From the NCBI GenBank assembly GCA_963725155.1, contig CAVRXU010000002.1, forward strand, positions 62,001 through 126,000: a stretch of DNA of 64,000 nt, in the 5' to 3' direction. Of the stretch, positions 33,345-41,868 are shown in pieces. The notes beneath the pieces are model-generated. The model searched no databases and was not told where the DNA came from. It saw nothing but the letters and a program-made list of their open reading frames with translations. Each line of letters begins with the position of its first letter. Position 1 is the first letter of the stretch. The position numbers and the translations under genes were made by a program. The DNA comes from DATDAH01 sp963725155 (GTDB lineage: Bacteria > Actinomycetota > Acidimicrobiia > Acidimicrobiales > DATDAH01).

Positions 33345-34628
33345 ATGACGTCGGAAGCTGTCGTAGGCAGCGGGAGCCGCTCAGGCGGCGACGAGGAGAA
33401 TGTCCCGCCCGTCTTCTTCAACCCGCTCGACCCGGAGTACCTGGCCGATCCCTACCCGCACCTGACCGCGATGCGGCAGGCGGACCCCGTCCACGAGAGC
33501 CCCTTGGGCATCTGGGTCCTGTTTCGCTACGACGACGTCTTCAGCCTCCTGCGCAACCCCACGATGTCGGTGGAGGACGCCAACATCTCCGGCGGCCTCA
33601 ACGAGATGCGCGAGCAGATGTTCGAGTCGATGCTGGCCGAGTTCGACGACGACGCCCGGGGCCGCGGCGACCGGGCGATCCTCAACCTGGACCCGCCCGA
33701 CCACACCCGCATCCGGAAGCTGGTGGCCAAGGCCTTCACGATGCGTCGGGTCGAGCAGCTGCGGGAGAGCGTGCAGTCCCAGGTGGACGCCGTCCTCGAC
33801 CGGGTCGCCGGCGGCGGGACCTGGGACGTGGTCGAGGAGCTCGCGTTCCCGCTGCCGTTCCAGGTCATCTCCGACCTGCTGGGCATGCCCGACGGTGACC
33901 GGGAGCAGATCCGGGCGTGGTCCCACGCCTTGACCAAGACCCTCGACCCGATCGTGGCCGAGGAGGACCTCCGGGCCGCCTTCGAGGCCAGCCGGGCCAT
34001 GAGCGACCACCTCGAGGACGTGGTCGCGTGGAAGCGGGAGCACCCGGCGGACGACGTGCTGACGGGCCTGGTCCAAGCCGAGGAGGACGGCGACCGGCTC
34101 AGTGCCGAGGAGCTCCGGGACCAGATCGTCCTCATCTTCATCGCCGGCCACGAGACCACGGTCAACCTCATCGGCAACGGGATGCAGGCTCTGCTCCGCC
34201 ATCCCGACCAGCTGGCCCGCTGGCGGGACGATCCGGCGCTGGACGCCACCGCGGTCGACGAGCTGTTGCGCTACGACGCCCCCGTGCAGCTGTCCCGACG
34301 CATCGTCATGAGCGAGCTCGAGTTGGATGGCCACTCGATCGCCCCGGGGACGCTGGTCATGACCCACCTCGCCTCGGCCAACCGGGACCCGGCCAAGTGG
34401 GGCCCGTCCGCCGACCGACTCGACGTGGGTCGGGCCGACGCCGGCCAGCACGTGACCTTCGGCTCCGGCATCCACTTCTGCTTGGGTGCCTCACTGGCTC
34501 GACTCGAGGGGCAGGTGGCCATGAGCTCGATCCTGCGTCGCTTCCCGGCCCTCGAGCAGGCGGGCGACGCCGTCCCCAACGGCCGCATCACCCTCCGCGG
34601 CCTGGACTCACTACCCGTCAGCAGCTAG
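33345..34628 (+). CDS. cytochrome P450
   Basis: About 427 residues (443 if GTG 33297 is used). I-helix oxygen-binding motif AGHETT, ExxR pair in DELLRYDAP and heme-binding FGSGIHFCLGASLARLE with the axial cysteine. It is a bacterial soluble class of the CYP105/CYP107-like layout; the substrate is unknown and no ferredoxin partner lies adjacent. GGAG is 11 nt before ATG 33345. TATCGT (about 33284) could drive a leaderless transcript from GTG 33297, so the start is uncertain. The frame extends far upstream antisense to hisN and should not be used. Confidence 0.88.
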   Translation: MTSEAVVGSGSRSGGDEENVPPVFFNPLDPEYLADPYPHLTAMRQADPVHESPLGIWVLFRYDDVFSLLRNPTMSVEDANISGGLNEMREQMFESMLAEFDDDARGRGDRAILNLDPPDHTRIRKLVAKAFTMRRVEQLRESVQSQVDAVLDRVAGGGTWDVVEELAFPLPFQVISDLLGMPDGDREQIRAWSHALTKTLDPIVAEEDLRAAFEASRAMSDHLEDVVAWKREHPADDVLTGLVQAEEDGDRLSAEELRDQIVLIFIAGHETTVNLIGNGMQALLRHPDQLARWRDDPALDATAVDELLRYDAPVQLSRRIVMSELELDGHSIAPGTLVMTHLASANRDPAKWGPSADRLDVGRADAGQHVTFGSGIHFCLGASLARLEGQVAMSSILRRFPALEQAGDAVPNGRITLRGLDSLPVSS

Positions 34629-34690
34629 CCCCATCGAACATGCGCCGCTGACGACACCGATCCGTGGTGCATCGTCGCCAGTTCGGGTGG

Positions 34691-35341
34691 TCAGCCGGCC
34701 AGGGCGGCGTCCAGTTCGGCCAGGGCGCCCTGGGGGTCGTCCTCGACGAGGATGGCGTGGATGCCCAGGGCGGCGGCGCCCGCGATGTTGCCGGGGGCGT
34801 CGTCCAGGAAGACGGCCCGCTCGGGGGCGACGTCGCCGAGGCGCTCCAGGGTCAGGCGGAAGATCGCCGGGTCGGGCTTGCGCAGACCGACCTCAGAGGA
34901 GTCGATGACGAGCTCGGCCACCGACTCGACGTCGAACAGCCCGCCCCATCCCTCGCGGAACTCTCTGATGTTGTTGGTGATGATGGCCGTGCGGTAGCCG
35001 TCGGCCTTCACCTGCTGGGCTGCGGCCAGGACGTCCTCGCGCACGATGCGGGCGGTGCCGCCGTCACCCATTCGCATGAGCAGGGAGATGGGGTCCAGCG
35101 TCACGCCTTCGGCCGCGGCCGCGGCCGCGAGCGCCGTGTTGCAGTCCTCGAAGGTCATCTCGCCCCGCTCGAGCTGGTGCCACGGGTGATCCGTGTCCTC
35201 GTGGTACGGCCCGAAGACCAACTCCACCACCCGCTCGCCGTCGATGCCCAACTCGGGTCCCATGCTCCGCAAGTGGCTGAAGGGCGAGGGCATGAAGACC
35301 CCGCCGACGTCCCACAGCACCGCATCCACCGTTCTGCTCAT
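34691..35341 (-). CDS. HAD-superfamily hydrolase
   Basis: A 216-residue HAD-IA type protein: motif I AVLWDVGGVF, motif II IITNN, motif III Lys in GLRKPDPAIFRLTLERLG and motif IV VFLDDAPGNIAGAAALG. The cap is a helical insertion between motifs I and II. The position two residues after the nucleophile Asp is Gly instead of Asp, as in the epoxide-hydrolase-N-terminal-like/DGGV subgroup. Substrate unknown. Divergent from the metallo-beta-lactamase gene. Confidence 0.75.
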   Translation of the reverse strand: MSRTVDAVLWDVGGVFMPSPFSHLRSMGPELGIDGERVVELVFGPYHEDTDHPWHQLERGEMTFEDCNTALAAAAAAEGVTLDPISLLMRMGDGGTARIVREDVLAAAQQVKADGYRTAIITNNIREFREGWGGLFDVESVAELVIDSSEVGLRKPDPAIFRLTLERLGDVAPERAVFLDDAPGNIAGAAALGIHAILVEDDPQGALAELDAALAG

Positions 35342-35372
35342 GGGCCCATCCTGGTGCGCGAGGCTGCTCGCG

Positions 35373-36209
35373 ATGAAGGTGACGACGTTGGGGACCGGGT
35401 GGCCGCTGCCGGATGCGACCCGGGCCGGGGCATCGAACCTGGTCGAGGCGGGTGGGCAGCGGTTCCTGGTCGACACCGGGCGGGCGGTGCTCATGCGGCT
35501 GGCTGCGGCGGGGGCCGGCATGGGCCAGGTCACCGCCGTGTTCCTCACCCACCTGCACTCCGACCACGTGAACGACTTCAACGACGTGGTGACCACGAGC
35601 TGGATCGGTCAGTTCACCCCGGGCGTCCTGAAGGTGATCGGGCCTCCGGGAACGCAGTCCTTCGTCGACCGCACGCTGGCCATGCTGGAGGACGACATCT
35701 GCTGGCGGCTCGACCACCACGCCGACCTGACCTGGCGGCCCGAGGTCGACGTCACCGAGGTGAACGACGGGGTGGCCTTCGAAGCCGACGGCGTCCGGGT
35801 CATGGCCGCGCCGACCGAGCACAGACCGGTGCACCCCACCGTCGGCTACCGCTTCGAGCACGAGGGGGCGGCGGTCGTCTGCGCGGGGGACACGGTGCCC
35901 TGCGAGGGCCTCGAGCGGCTGTGCGCCGGCGCCGATGTCTACGTCCAGACGGTGTGCCGTCGGTCGGCCGTCGAGGCCATTCCGTCGCCGCGCCTCCAGG
36001 ACATCCTCGACTACCACTCGGACCTGGCCCAGGCCGGCCAGACCGCAGCCCGCGGTGGGGTCGGCACGGTCGTCCTGACCCACCTGATCCCACCGCCAGC
36101 CCCCGGTACCGAGGCGGAGTGGGCGGCCGAAGTGGCCGAGCACTTCGCCGGAACGATCGTCGTGGCCGACGACCTGACGGTTGTGGAGACGCCTCATCGG
36201 GGTGACTAG
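35373..36209 (+). CDS. metallo-beta-lactamase-fold (RNase Z-like) hydrolase
   Basis: A 278-residue MBL-fold protein starting MKVTTLGTGWPLPDA with the zinc-binding HLHSDHVND, further ligands in APTEHRPVHPTVGYRF and CAGDTVPCEGL, and a late His in VVLTHLIPP. The layout is close to arylsulfatase/RNase Z-like enzymes of the ElaC group; no exosite typical for tRNA binding could be identified. Overlaps the next gene's start by 1 nt. Confidence 0.75.
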   Translation: MKVTTLGTGWPLPDATRAGASNLVEAGGQRFLVDTGRAVLMRLAAAGAGMGQVTAVFLTHLHSDHVNDFNDVVTTSWIGQFTPGVLKVIGPPGTQSFVDRTLAMLEDDICWRLDHHADLTWRPEVDVTEVNDGVAFEADGVRVMAAPTEHRPVHPTVGYRFEHEGAAVVCAGDTVPCEGLERLCAGADVYVQTVCRRSAVEAIPSPRLQDILDYHSDLAQAGQTAARGGVGTVVLTHLIPPPAPGTEAEWAAEVAEHFAGTIVVADDLTVVETPHRGD

Positions 36210-36910
36210 TGTCACTCACAGTGACGATTGGACGGGTCGTCTGGAGGAGCACGCAAGCGGGGCTCGCCCTGACCCTGGCCGTACTGGGCCTGACGTGGTT
36301 GAACCGCGTGGTGGCCTCGGTCCTCCCCGTGGGTGGCTCGTGTGGGAATGGGGGCGCCACGCCGTGCCCCGGCGGAGCCTGGATGGCGCCGGCGGGCGTC
36401 TTCGCCGGGCTCCTCGGCCTCGGCCTCTACCTCCTCCGGCGACCGGCCGGTAGCCCCCAGCTTCTGATCTTCGCCTGGCCCGCGCTCTTCGGCTCGTTGG
36501 GCGTGCAGTTCCTACGGGCCGCGGCCGCCGAGTCGGGGGCCTACGGGTTCTGGCTCTGCGGCATCGTCTTCCTGGTGATGGCGGCGGGGCCCATTGTCCT
36601 TGTGGTGGCCGGCCAGCGGGGGGCCGTGGTGCCACTGCTGGTGGGTGACGGCCTCGCCGGGCCCGAGGGGATCGAGGACCAGCCGCAGCTCCGCAGCGCC
36701 CGCCTCGAGGCGGACGGGGCGGCCAGCCGATTCAGCGACCTCGGTCCGGTCGACCTCCGGGGACCGGCCCCGGCGTCCGACGACCTCGATCGGGAGAACG
36801 GCGCTGATCTGTGTGAGCACCTCGATCGCCTGTCCCGCCTGCACCGCCAGGGCGAGCTGTCCGACGCCGAGTTCGCCGAAGCCAAGCAGAAGGTGCTGGA
36901 TGGGTCCTGA
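36209..36910 (+). CDS. four-helix membrane protein with C-terminal SHOCT domain
   Basis: A 233-residue protein with four hydrophobic helices (about 18-38, 55-72, 85-100, 115-132), a variable cytosolic linker and a terminal SHOCT motif (LDRLSRLHRQGELSDAEFAEAKQKVL). SHOCT domains are short oligomerisation modules of unknown role. It lies in a chain with the genes on either side (1-nt overlaps: TAGTG and TGATG). Confidence 0.65.
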   Translation: MSLTVTIGRVVWRSTQAGLALTLAVLGLTWLNRVVASVLPVGGSCGNGGATPCPGGAWMAPAGVFAGLLGLGLYLLRRPAGSPQLLIFAWPALFGSLGVQFLRAAAAESGAYGFWLCGIVFLVMAAGPIVLVVAGQRGAVVPLLVGDGLAGPEGIEDQPQLRSARLEADGAASRFSDLGPVDLRGPAPASDDLDRENGADLCEHLDRLSRLHRQGELSDAEFAEAKQKVLDGS

Positions 36911-37119
36911 TGTCCGACCCTGAGCCGGAGCGACGGCGCTACCCGACCTGGGTCCGGGCGGTCCTCGTCGGCCTGCAGGCCCTGGGTGTGGTCGGAGGCG
37001 TCGTGCTGGGCGCGCTCACCTACGACGCGTGGTCCCAGCCCGCCGATCCGCACCCGACCTCCACGACCACGACGGCGGTCCCGCCCGAGACCGAGGTCCC
37101 GCCGGTCACCCTGGGCTGA
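36910..37119 (+). CDS. small single-pass membrane protein
   Basis: A 69-residue protein with a basic N-terminus (SDPEPERRRYPTW), one hydrophobic helix (VRAVLVGLQALGVVGGVVLGAL) and a Pro/Thr-rich outer tail (HPTSTTTTAVPPETEVPP). ATG 36910 overlaps the preceding stop. Function unknown. Confidence 0.55.
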   Translation: MSDPEPERRRYPTWVRAVLVGLQALGVVGGVVLGALTYDAWSQPADPHPTSTTTTAVPPETEVPPVTLG

Positions 37120-38349
37120 TCAGGCCACCACGCCGAGCACGACGGCCGTGCCCGTCAGGAGGACGGCGCCCACCAGGTCGACCGACGAGGTGACCACGGG
37201 GATGCCGTAGGTGTCAGGGTCCAGGCGGAGGCGGACCGCGGCGACGCTGCTGAGGTAGGCCACGACGATGGCGAACGCCACGGCCCCGGTGCCGGCGAGC
37301 AGGGTGGTCATCAACAGGTCCCCCAGCGATGGCGCGGCGGGCCCGACCAGCCCGGCCAAGGCCCTGGCCCCGGTGGCGTTGTAGATCATGACCGGCAGGG
37401 CCAGGAGCGCGATGGTGCGGGCGTCGTCCCGGGTGTCCCGATCGGGGGACAGGCCGCCCAGCCGGGTTCCGAGGTGCAGGCCGGTGGCCACTCGGGCGGC
37501 CAGGATCCCGCCCAGGGCCCCCGCACTGCTGACGAAGGCGGGCACCAGGATGAGGAGGGCGGGGGCTTCGGTGAACGCGGTCAGGCGGTGCTCGATGACC
37601 AGCCCGGCCAGCAGGCTCAGGCCGCCGGCCGCGACCAGGATCGGCCAGGACTGGCGGCACACCGAGGCCAGCAGCGGTTGTCGGCTGGCGACGCCGTAGA
37701 CGCTTCCGACCGCGGCCACGATGACGAGGAACCAGCCCACCGCCGTGCTGGACGCGCCGTGGTCGAGCAGCAGGGTGGCCAGCCAGAGGGCGGGGAGGGT
37801 GAGGACGTCGCCCAAGGTGGACACGACAGGAGCAACGAGGTTGTCCAGATCCCATCCCCGCTCGGCGGCCACGACCGCCAAGCCGACGGTGACGGCGAGG
37901 ACCACGGTCGACGCCAGCAGGCCACCCGCAACCGACACCGTGGCCAGCTGGAGCAGGGGAATGGGTGGCGTGGCCAGCATGGCTCGGGCGAGGAGCCACG
38001 CCCCGACCGCCAGCACGAGGGAGACCCCCGAGGTCAGCAGGAGGGCACCGATCACGTTCTCGATCACGACCGTGCCGCGTCGCCGCGACAGGGAGAAGGT
38101 CCCGGCGTGGACGGAGGTGCTGAGCCGGCTGCCGAGGGTCGAGAACACGTTGCCCCGCAGTCCGATGGCGGCGGGGACCAGGACGAGGAGTCCGGGGAGT
38201 CGCTCGAAGGTGCCGGTGAGGGCCCCGAGGACGACGCCGGCGACGAGGCTGGTGGTGCTGTTGACGGCGAGGGCCGTCAGGGTCTGGGCGCGATCAGACG
38301 ACCAGAGGCCGGTGCGGGCGCGCCACGGTGGAACGAGAGGCCGTCGCAT
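37120..38349 (-). CDS. MgtE/SLC41-like divalent cation transporter (tandem MgtE domains)
   Basis: A 409-residue protein with two repeats of the MgtE membrane domain: AAIGLRGNVFSTLGSRLSTSVHAG in the first and SSAGALGGILAARVATGLHLG in the second, about 10 helices in all. It lacks the cytosolic N and CBS domains of classical MgtE, as in eukaryotic SLC41. Mg2+ or related cation transport is likely. ATG 38349 is chosen over an upstream extension without helices. Convergent with the small gene at 36910-37119. Confidence 0.75.
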   Translation of the reverse strand: MRRPLVPPWRARTGLWSSDRAQTLTALAVNSTTSLVAGVVLGALTGTFERLPGLLVLVPAAIGLRGNVFSTLGSRLSTSVHAGTFSLSRRRGTVVIENVIGALLLTSGVSLVLAVGAWLLARAMLATPPIPLLQLATVSVAGGLLASTVVLAVTVGLAVVAAERGWDLDNLVAPVVSTLGDVLTLPALWLATLLLDHGASSTAVGWFLVIVAAVGSVYGVASRQPLLASVCRQSWPILVAAGGLSLLAGLVIEHRLTAFTEAPALLILVPAFVSSAGALGGILAARVATGLHLGTRLGGLSPDRDTRDDARTIALLALPVMIYNATGARALAGLVGPAAPSLGDLLMTTLLAGTGAVAFAIVVAYLSSVAAVRLRLDPDTYGIPVVTSSVDLVGAVLLTGTAVVLGVVA

Positions 38350-38474
38350 GACGACTCGGAGGTTCCTGGCAGGCCGGCACGACACCATCCTGCCCCATCC
38401 GGAGGAGGGGTCCACCCCATGGTGAGCCGTGCCTCCATGTGGGACCGGGGCCGGCCACGCGCGAGACTGCGCCC

Positions 38475-38879
38475 GTGAGCGGACAGATCCCCTTCGTCGA
38501 CTATCTGGCCCTGGAGCCGGAGCCCCACCTCGTGGCCAACGAGTGCACGGCGTGCGGTGCTCGGTTCTTCGATCGGCGCAACGCCTGCGCGTCGTGCTTC
38601 GCCACCGAGTTCCGCAGGGCCGATGTGGCCACGGAGGGCGAGCTGCGGTCGTTCACGATCGTGGCCTTCGCCGCTCCGGGCGTCGACGTGCCCTTCGTCG
38701 CCGGGATCATCGACTGCGACGGGACCACGGTGCGGGGCAACGTCGTCAACGTCGAGCCGGACGCCGAGCACGTCCAGCTCGGGATGAAGCTCAAGCTCAC
38801 GACGGTTCCGGTCGGTGAGGACACCGCCGGCACCACTGCGGTGAACTTCGCGTTCGAGCCCCTGGAAGGAGCAGCCTGA
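38475..38879 (+). CDS. Zn-ribbon/OB-fold (DUF35) protein, partner of thiolase
   Basis: A 134-residue protein with a zinc ribbon (CTACGARFFDRRNACASC, two Cx2C pairs near residues 24-41) followed by an OB-fold (ELRSFTIVAFAAPGVDVPFVAGIID). Such proteins bind acyl-CoA and form complexes with thiolase-like enzymes. The TGA overlaps the ATG of the thiolase gene, as expected for subunits made together. Confidence 0.85.
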   Translation: MSGQIPFVDYLALEPEPHLVANECTACGARFFDRRNACASCFATEFRRADVATEGELRSFTIVAFAAPGVDVPFVAGIIDCDGTTVRGNVVNVEPDAEHVQLGMKLKLTTVPVGEDTAGTTAVNFAFEPLEGAA

Positions 38880-40081
38880 TGGCCAGCGACGACATCTGGA
38901 TCCTCGGGATCCACATGACCAAGTTCGGCAAGCGCCCCGATGACGACGTCATCGACTTGGCCGCCGAGGCCGCCATGGCCGCCCTGAAGGACGGCGGGGT
39001 GACGATGGCCGACATCGGCGTGCTCGCCGCCGGCAACCTCATGGGGGCCAGCGCGCCGACCGGTCAGATGCTGCAGAAGCAGATCGGCCAGACCGGTATC
39101 CCCGTCTTCAACGTCTCCAACGCCTGTGCCACGGGCGCCACCGCGCTGCGGACGGCGATCATGGCCATCAAGGCCGGCGAGACCGACATGGGCCTCGCCG
39201 TCGGGGTCGAGAAGCTGTCCGGCGCCGGCCTTCTGGCCGGCGGGTCGCGGAAGGCCGACTCCGACGAGTGGACCCCCTCGGGCCGCTTCGGTGCCGTCGC
39301 CGGCGTCGACGGTCGGATCGGGACCGAGATCATGCCCGGCGTCTTCGCCCAGGTCGGGATGGAGTACAGCCACAAGTACGGCGGTGCCGACTTCGAGCTG
39401 TTCGCCCGGATCAGCGAGAAGAACCACAGCCACTCGACACTGAACCCGCTGGCCGCCTACACGAAGAAGATGACCCTCGAGGAGATCATGGGCGACGTCA
39501 TGATCGCCTACCCGAACACGCGGCCGATGTGCTCGGCCAACTGCGACGGTGCCGCCGCGGCCGTCGTCGTCTCCGACGCCAAGCTCAAGACCCTCGATCC
39601 CGACCAGCAGCGCCGCGCCGTCAAGGTCTCGGCCTCGGTGCTCACCTCGGACCCGTGGGAGGAGGCGTGCCAGATCCTCCCTGACGTCAACACCCTCACC
39701 CGTCGGGCCGCCACCCAGGCCTACGAGCAGGCCGGCGTCTCCCCTGAGGACCTGGACCTGGTCGAGCTCCACGACTGCTTCGCCACCGCCGAGCTGGTCC
39801 ACTACGACAACCTCATGCTCTGCAAGGAGGGTGAGGCCGTCCCGTTCTTCGAGTCCGGCGCCACGTGGCGGGACGGCACGACGCCGGTCAACGTGTCCGG
39901 TGGCCTCGAGTCCAAGGGCCACCCGATCGCCGCCACCGGCATCGCCAACATCTGGGAGGTGTGCCACCACCTCCGGGGTGAGGCCGGCGATCGCCAGATC
40001 GAGGGCGCCAAGGTCGGCCTGGCCCACGTCATCGGCCTCGGCTCGGCGTGTGGCGTTCACATCCTGGAGAAGGCCGCTTAG
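38879..40081 (+). CDS. thiolase-family acetyl-CoA acetyltransferase / lipid-transfer protein
   Basis: A 400-residue thiolase-fold protein of the SCP2/Ltp type: nucleophile region SNACATG with C83, ELHDCFATAEL and the active-site His in ESKGHPIAATG. With its DUF35 partner it resembles the Ltp-ChsH2 arrangement in steroid side-chain degradation, where a thiolase-fold aldolase needs the OB-fold protein. Fatty-acyl or steroid-acyl thiolysis or retro-aldol cleavage is therefore likely; the exact substrate is not determined. Confidence 0.85.
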   Translation: MASDDIWILGIHMTKFGKRPDDDVIDLAAEAAMAALKDGGVTMADIGVLAAGNLMGASAPTGQMLQKQIGQTGIPVFNVSNACATGATALRTAIMAIKAGETDMGLAVGVEKLSGAGLLAGGSRKADSDEWTPSGRFGAVAGVDGRIGTEIMPGVFAQVGMEYSHKYGGADFELFARISEKNHSHSTLNPLAAYTKKMTLEEIMGDVMIAYPNTRPMCSANCDGAAAAVVVSDAKLKTLDPDQQRRAVKVSASVLTSDPWEEACQILPDVNTLTRRAATQAYEQAGVSPEDLDLVELHDCFATAELVHYDNLMLCKEGEAVPFFESGATWRDGTTPVNVSGGLESKGHPIAATGIANIWEVCHHLRGEAGDRQIEGAKVGLAHVIGLGSACGVHILEKAA

Positions 40082-40094
40082 TCCGACCGTCCGA

Positions 40095-40469
40095 GTGTCG
40101 AAGATCCGCCTCGGTGCCATCTCGCTGGACTGCGCGGATCCGGGACCACTGAGTGCCTTCTGGGCGGATCTGCTGGGCGGGGAGATCATCGTCACCACCG
40201 ATGACATCGGGGTGGTCAAGCTCGACCACGTCTTGTTGACCGCGATGCGGGTCGAGGACTACGTCGCACCCACGTGGCCGGCCGGTGCGGTGCCGAAGCA
40301 GCTCCACATCGATCTCGAAGTCGACGATCTTGCTGACGCCGAGCATCGAGCGGTCTCCCTCGGTGCCGTGCGGGCACAAACGCAACCAGAACCCGAGAGC
40401 CACCTCGTTCTCTTCGATCCGGCCGGCCACCCCTTCTGCTTGTCCTTGTCGGCGAACTTCCCCAGCTAG
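40095..40469 (+). CDS. VOC-family (glyoxalase-like) protein
   Basis: A 124-residue single VOC module: IRLGAISLDCADPGPLSAFWADLLGG, LHIDLEVDDLADAEHRAVSLGA and HLVLFDPAGHPFCLSL, the latter holding a typical metal-ligand strand. It probably acts as a dimer; substrate unknown. The start GTG 40095 lies 13 nt after the thiolase stop. A hairpin follows. Confidence 0.7.
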   Translation: MSKIRLGAISLDCADPGPLSAFWADLLGGEIIVTTDDIGVVKLDHVLLTAMRVEDYVAPTWPAGAVPKQLHIDLEVDDLADAEHRAVSLGAVRAQTQPEPESHLVLFDPAGHPFCLSLSANFPS

Positions 40470-40502
40470 CTCCGCCCGACCGCCTCGCCGCTCGTCGAAC
40501 CT

Positions 40503-40539
40503 GCGGCAGATTCCGCCCTCTGAGGGTGGGATCTGCCGC
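40503..40539 (+). terminator. hairpin terminator after VOC gene
   Basis: GCGGCAGATTCCGCCC (40503-40518) pairs with GGGTGGGATCTGCCGC (40524-40539) over 16 positions with two wobbles and a 5-nt loop, 33 nt after the stop. Confidence 0.65.
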
Positions 40540-40571
40540 CCGGTTCGGGCGGGCGGGCAGGATGGGCCGTC

Positions 40572-41477
40572 ATGGACCTCCCGATCCTCCCCTCGGCCCC
40601 CGACTGGTTTCGTGACGCCCTGGCCGTGCCGTTCGAGGACGGCTCGGTCGAGGTCGACGGGGTGGCCGTCCACTTCCTGGCCTGGGGCAAGACCGACACC
40701 CGAGGCCTGGTCTTCGTCCACGGCGGTGGGGCCCACGCTCACTGGTGGACGCACGTCGCGGCGCGATTCGCCCGGGACTTCCGGGTCGTGGCCATCGACC
40801 TGTCGGGCCACGGGGACAGCGGGCATCGGGAGATCTACGGACTGGACGGCTGGACCGACGAGGTGGTCGCCGTAGCCGACGCCGGGGGGATCAGTGGGCC
40901 GCCCGTGGTCGTGGGTCACAGCATGGGTGGCTTCGTCAGCATCGCCACGGCCGCTCGTCATCCCGATGAAGTGGCCGGTGTGGTCGTCTGCGACTCGCCC
41001 GTGACCGAGCCCGATCCCGAGATCGGGGCCTTCCGCCTGAAGGAGGCGTTCGGCCGGCCCCGGACCTATGTGTCCGTCGACGAGGCGTTGAGCCATTACC
41101 GGACGGTCCCGCCCCAGGACCACTACCTGGACTTCGTCATGGACCACGTGGGCCGCCGGTCACTGAAGCAGGTCGACGGCGGCTGGCAGTGGAAGTTCGA
41201 CCGCCGGATCTTCGCCCAGTTCGCCGAGGGCATGCGCTCGGTCGCCCTGCCCTACCTCTCCGATGTGCAGTGCCGCCTGGCCCTCCTCCGCTCCGAGCAC
41301 GGCCTCGTCACCGAGGACATCGGGGCCTTCATGTACGAGAAGCTCGGCCGGCTCGCCCCCGTCATCGAGATCCCCGAAGCCGGCCACCACGCCATGCTCG
41401 ACCAGCCCCTGATCCTGCTGACCGCTCTCCGGGCCTTCCTCGCCGACTGGGACCACTCCGAGCCGCTGACCCGCTAG
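40572..41477 (+). CDS. alpha/beta hydrolase
   Basis: A 301-residue protein with an oxyanion-hole region VFVHGGGAHAHWW, the nucleophile elbow GHSMGG and a catalytic His in EAGHHAMLDQP. The acid is probably in the LLRSEHG region. It could be an esterase, epoxide hydrolase or ring-cleavage hydrolase; the context (CoA and P450 genes) does not decide. Its stop overlaps the stop of the minus-strand small gene. Confidence 0.8.
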   Translation: MDLPILPSAPDWFRDALAVPFEDGSVEVDGVAVHFLAWGKTDTRGLVFVHGGGAHAHWWTHVAARFARDFRVVAIDLSGHGDSGHREIYGLDGWTDEVVAVADAGGISGPPVVVGHSMGGFVSIATAARHPDEVAGVVVCDSPVTEPDPEIGAFRLKEAFGRPRTYVSVDEALSHYRTVPPQDHYLDFVMDHVGRRSLKQVDGGWQWKFDRRIFAQFAEGMRSVALPYLSDVQCRLALLRSEHGLVTEDIGAFMYEKLGRLAPVIEIPEAGHHAMLDQPLILLTALRAFLADWDHSEPLTR

Positions 41478-41683
41478 GCGGCGGCCCGGTCACGCCGTCG
41501 AGTGGTCACCAGCAGGGTGATGCTGACCACGATCAGCCAGATCGGGAACAGCATCAAAAGGGGTCGTGGACGAAGAGGACGGCGGCCATGACCAGGCCGG
41601 CCAGGGACAGCCAGCGGGGGAGGGCGTTGAAGCGCTGGCTCGATCTCCATGCAACGTGTCCCTTCTCGGATTCTCTGGCTCAC
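41474..41683 (-). pseudogene. small membrane protein gene with a 1-nt frame break
   Basis: From GTG 41683 the minus strand reads SQRESEKGHVAWRSS, QRFNALPRWLSLAGLVMAAV and LFVHDP, then hits TGA. The next frame continues at once with LMLFPIWLIVVSITLLVTTRRRDRAAA to the stop at 41474. Restoring one C in CCCCTTTT (about 41556-41563) gives a roughly 70-residue two-helix protein. This is either a sequencing error in the homopolymer or a recently broken gene. Confidence 0.55.
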
Positions 41684-41855
41684 CGAGGGCATCCCCGACG
41701 AGTTCGCCGACGTGCTGACCAAGGACGCCGCCTTCCCGAAGCGGATGGGTCGCCCCGACGAGTACGGCCGCCTGGTCGTCGCCATCGTCGAGACGGCGAT
41801 GCTCAACGGCGGTTGCATCCGCCTCGACGCCGGCCAGCGCTTCGCCCCGAAGTAG
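41679..41855 (+). pseudogene. C-terminal remnant of a short-chain dehydrogenase
   Basis: The reading LTEGIPDEFADVLTKDAAFP, KRMGRPDEYGRLVVAIVETA, MLNGGCIRLDAGQRFAPK matches the last 60 residues of 3-hydroxyacyl-CoA dehydrogenase type-2-like SDRs (substrate loop end, GRP-E-Y/F segment, LNG-IRLD-G end). No Rossmann half exists upstream; that space belongs to the minus-strand membrane gene. It is therefore a gene remnant left by a deletion, lying 13 nt before the acyl-CoA dehydrogenase gene. Confidence 0.7.
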
Positions 41856-41868
41856 GCAGACTGTCGTC

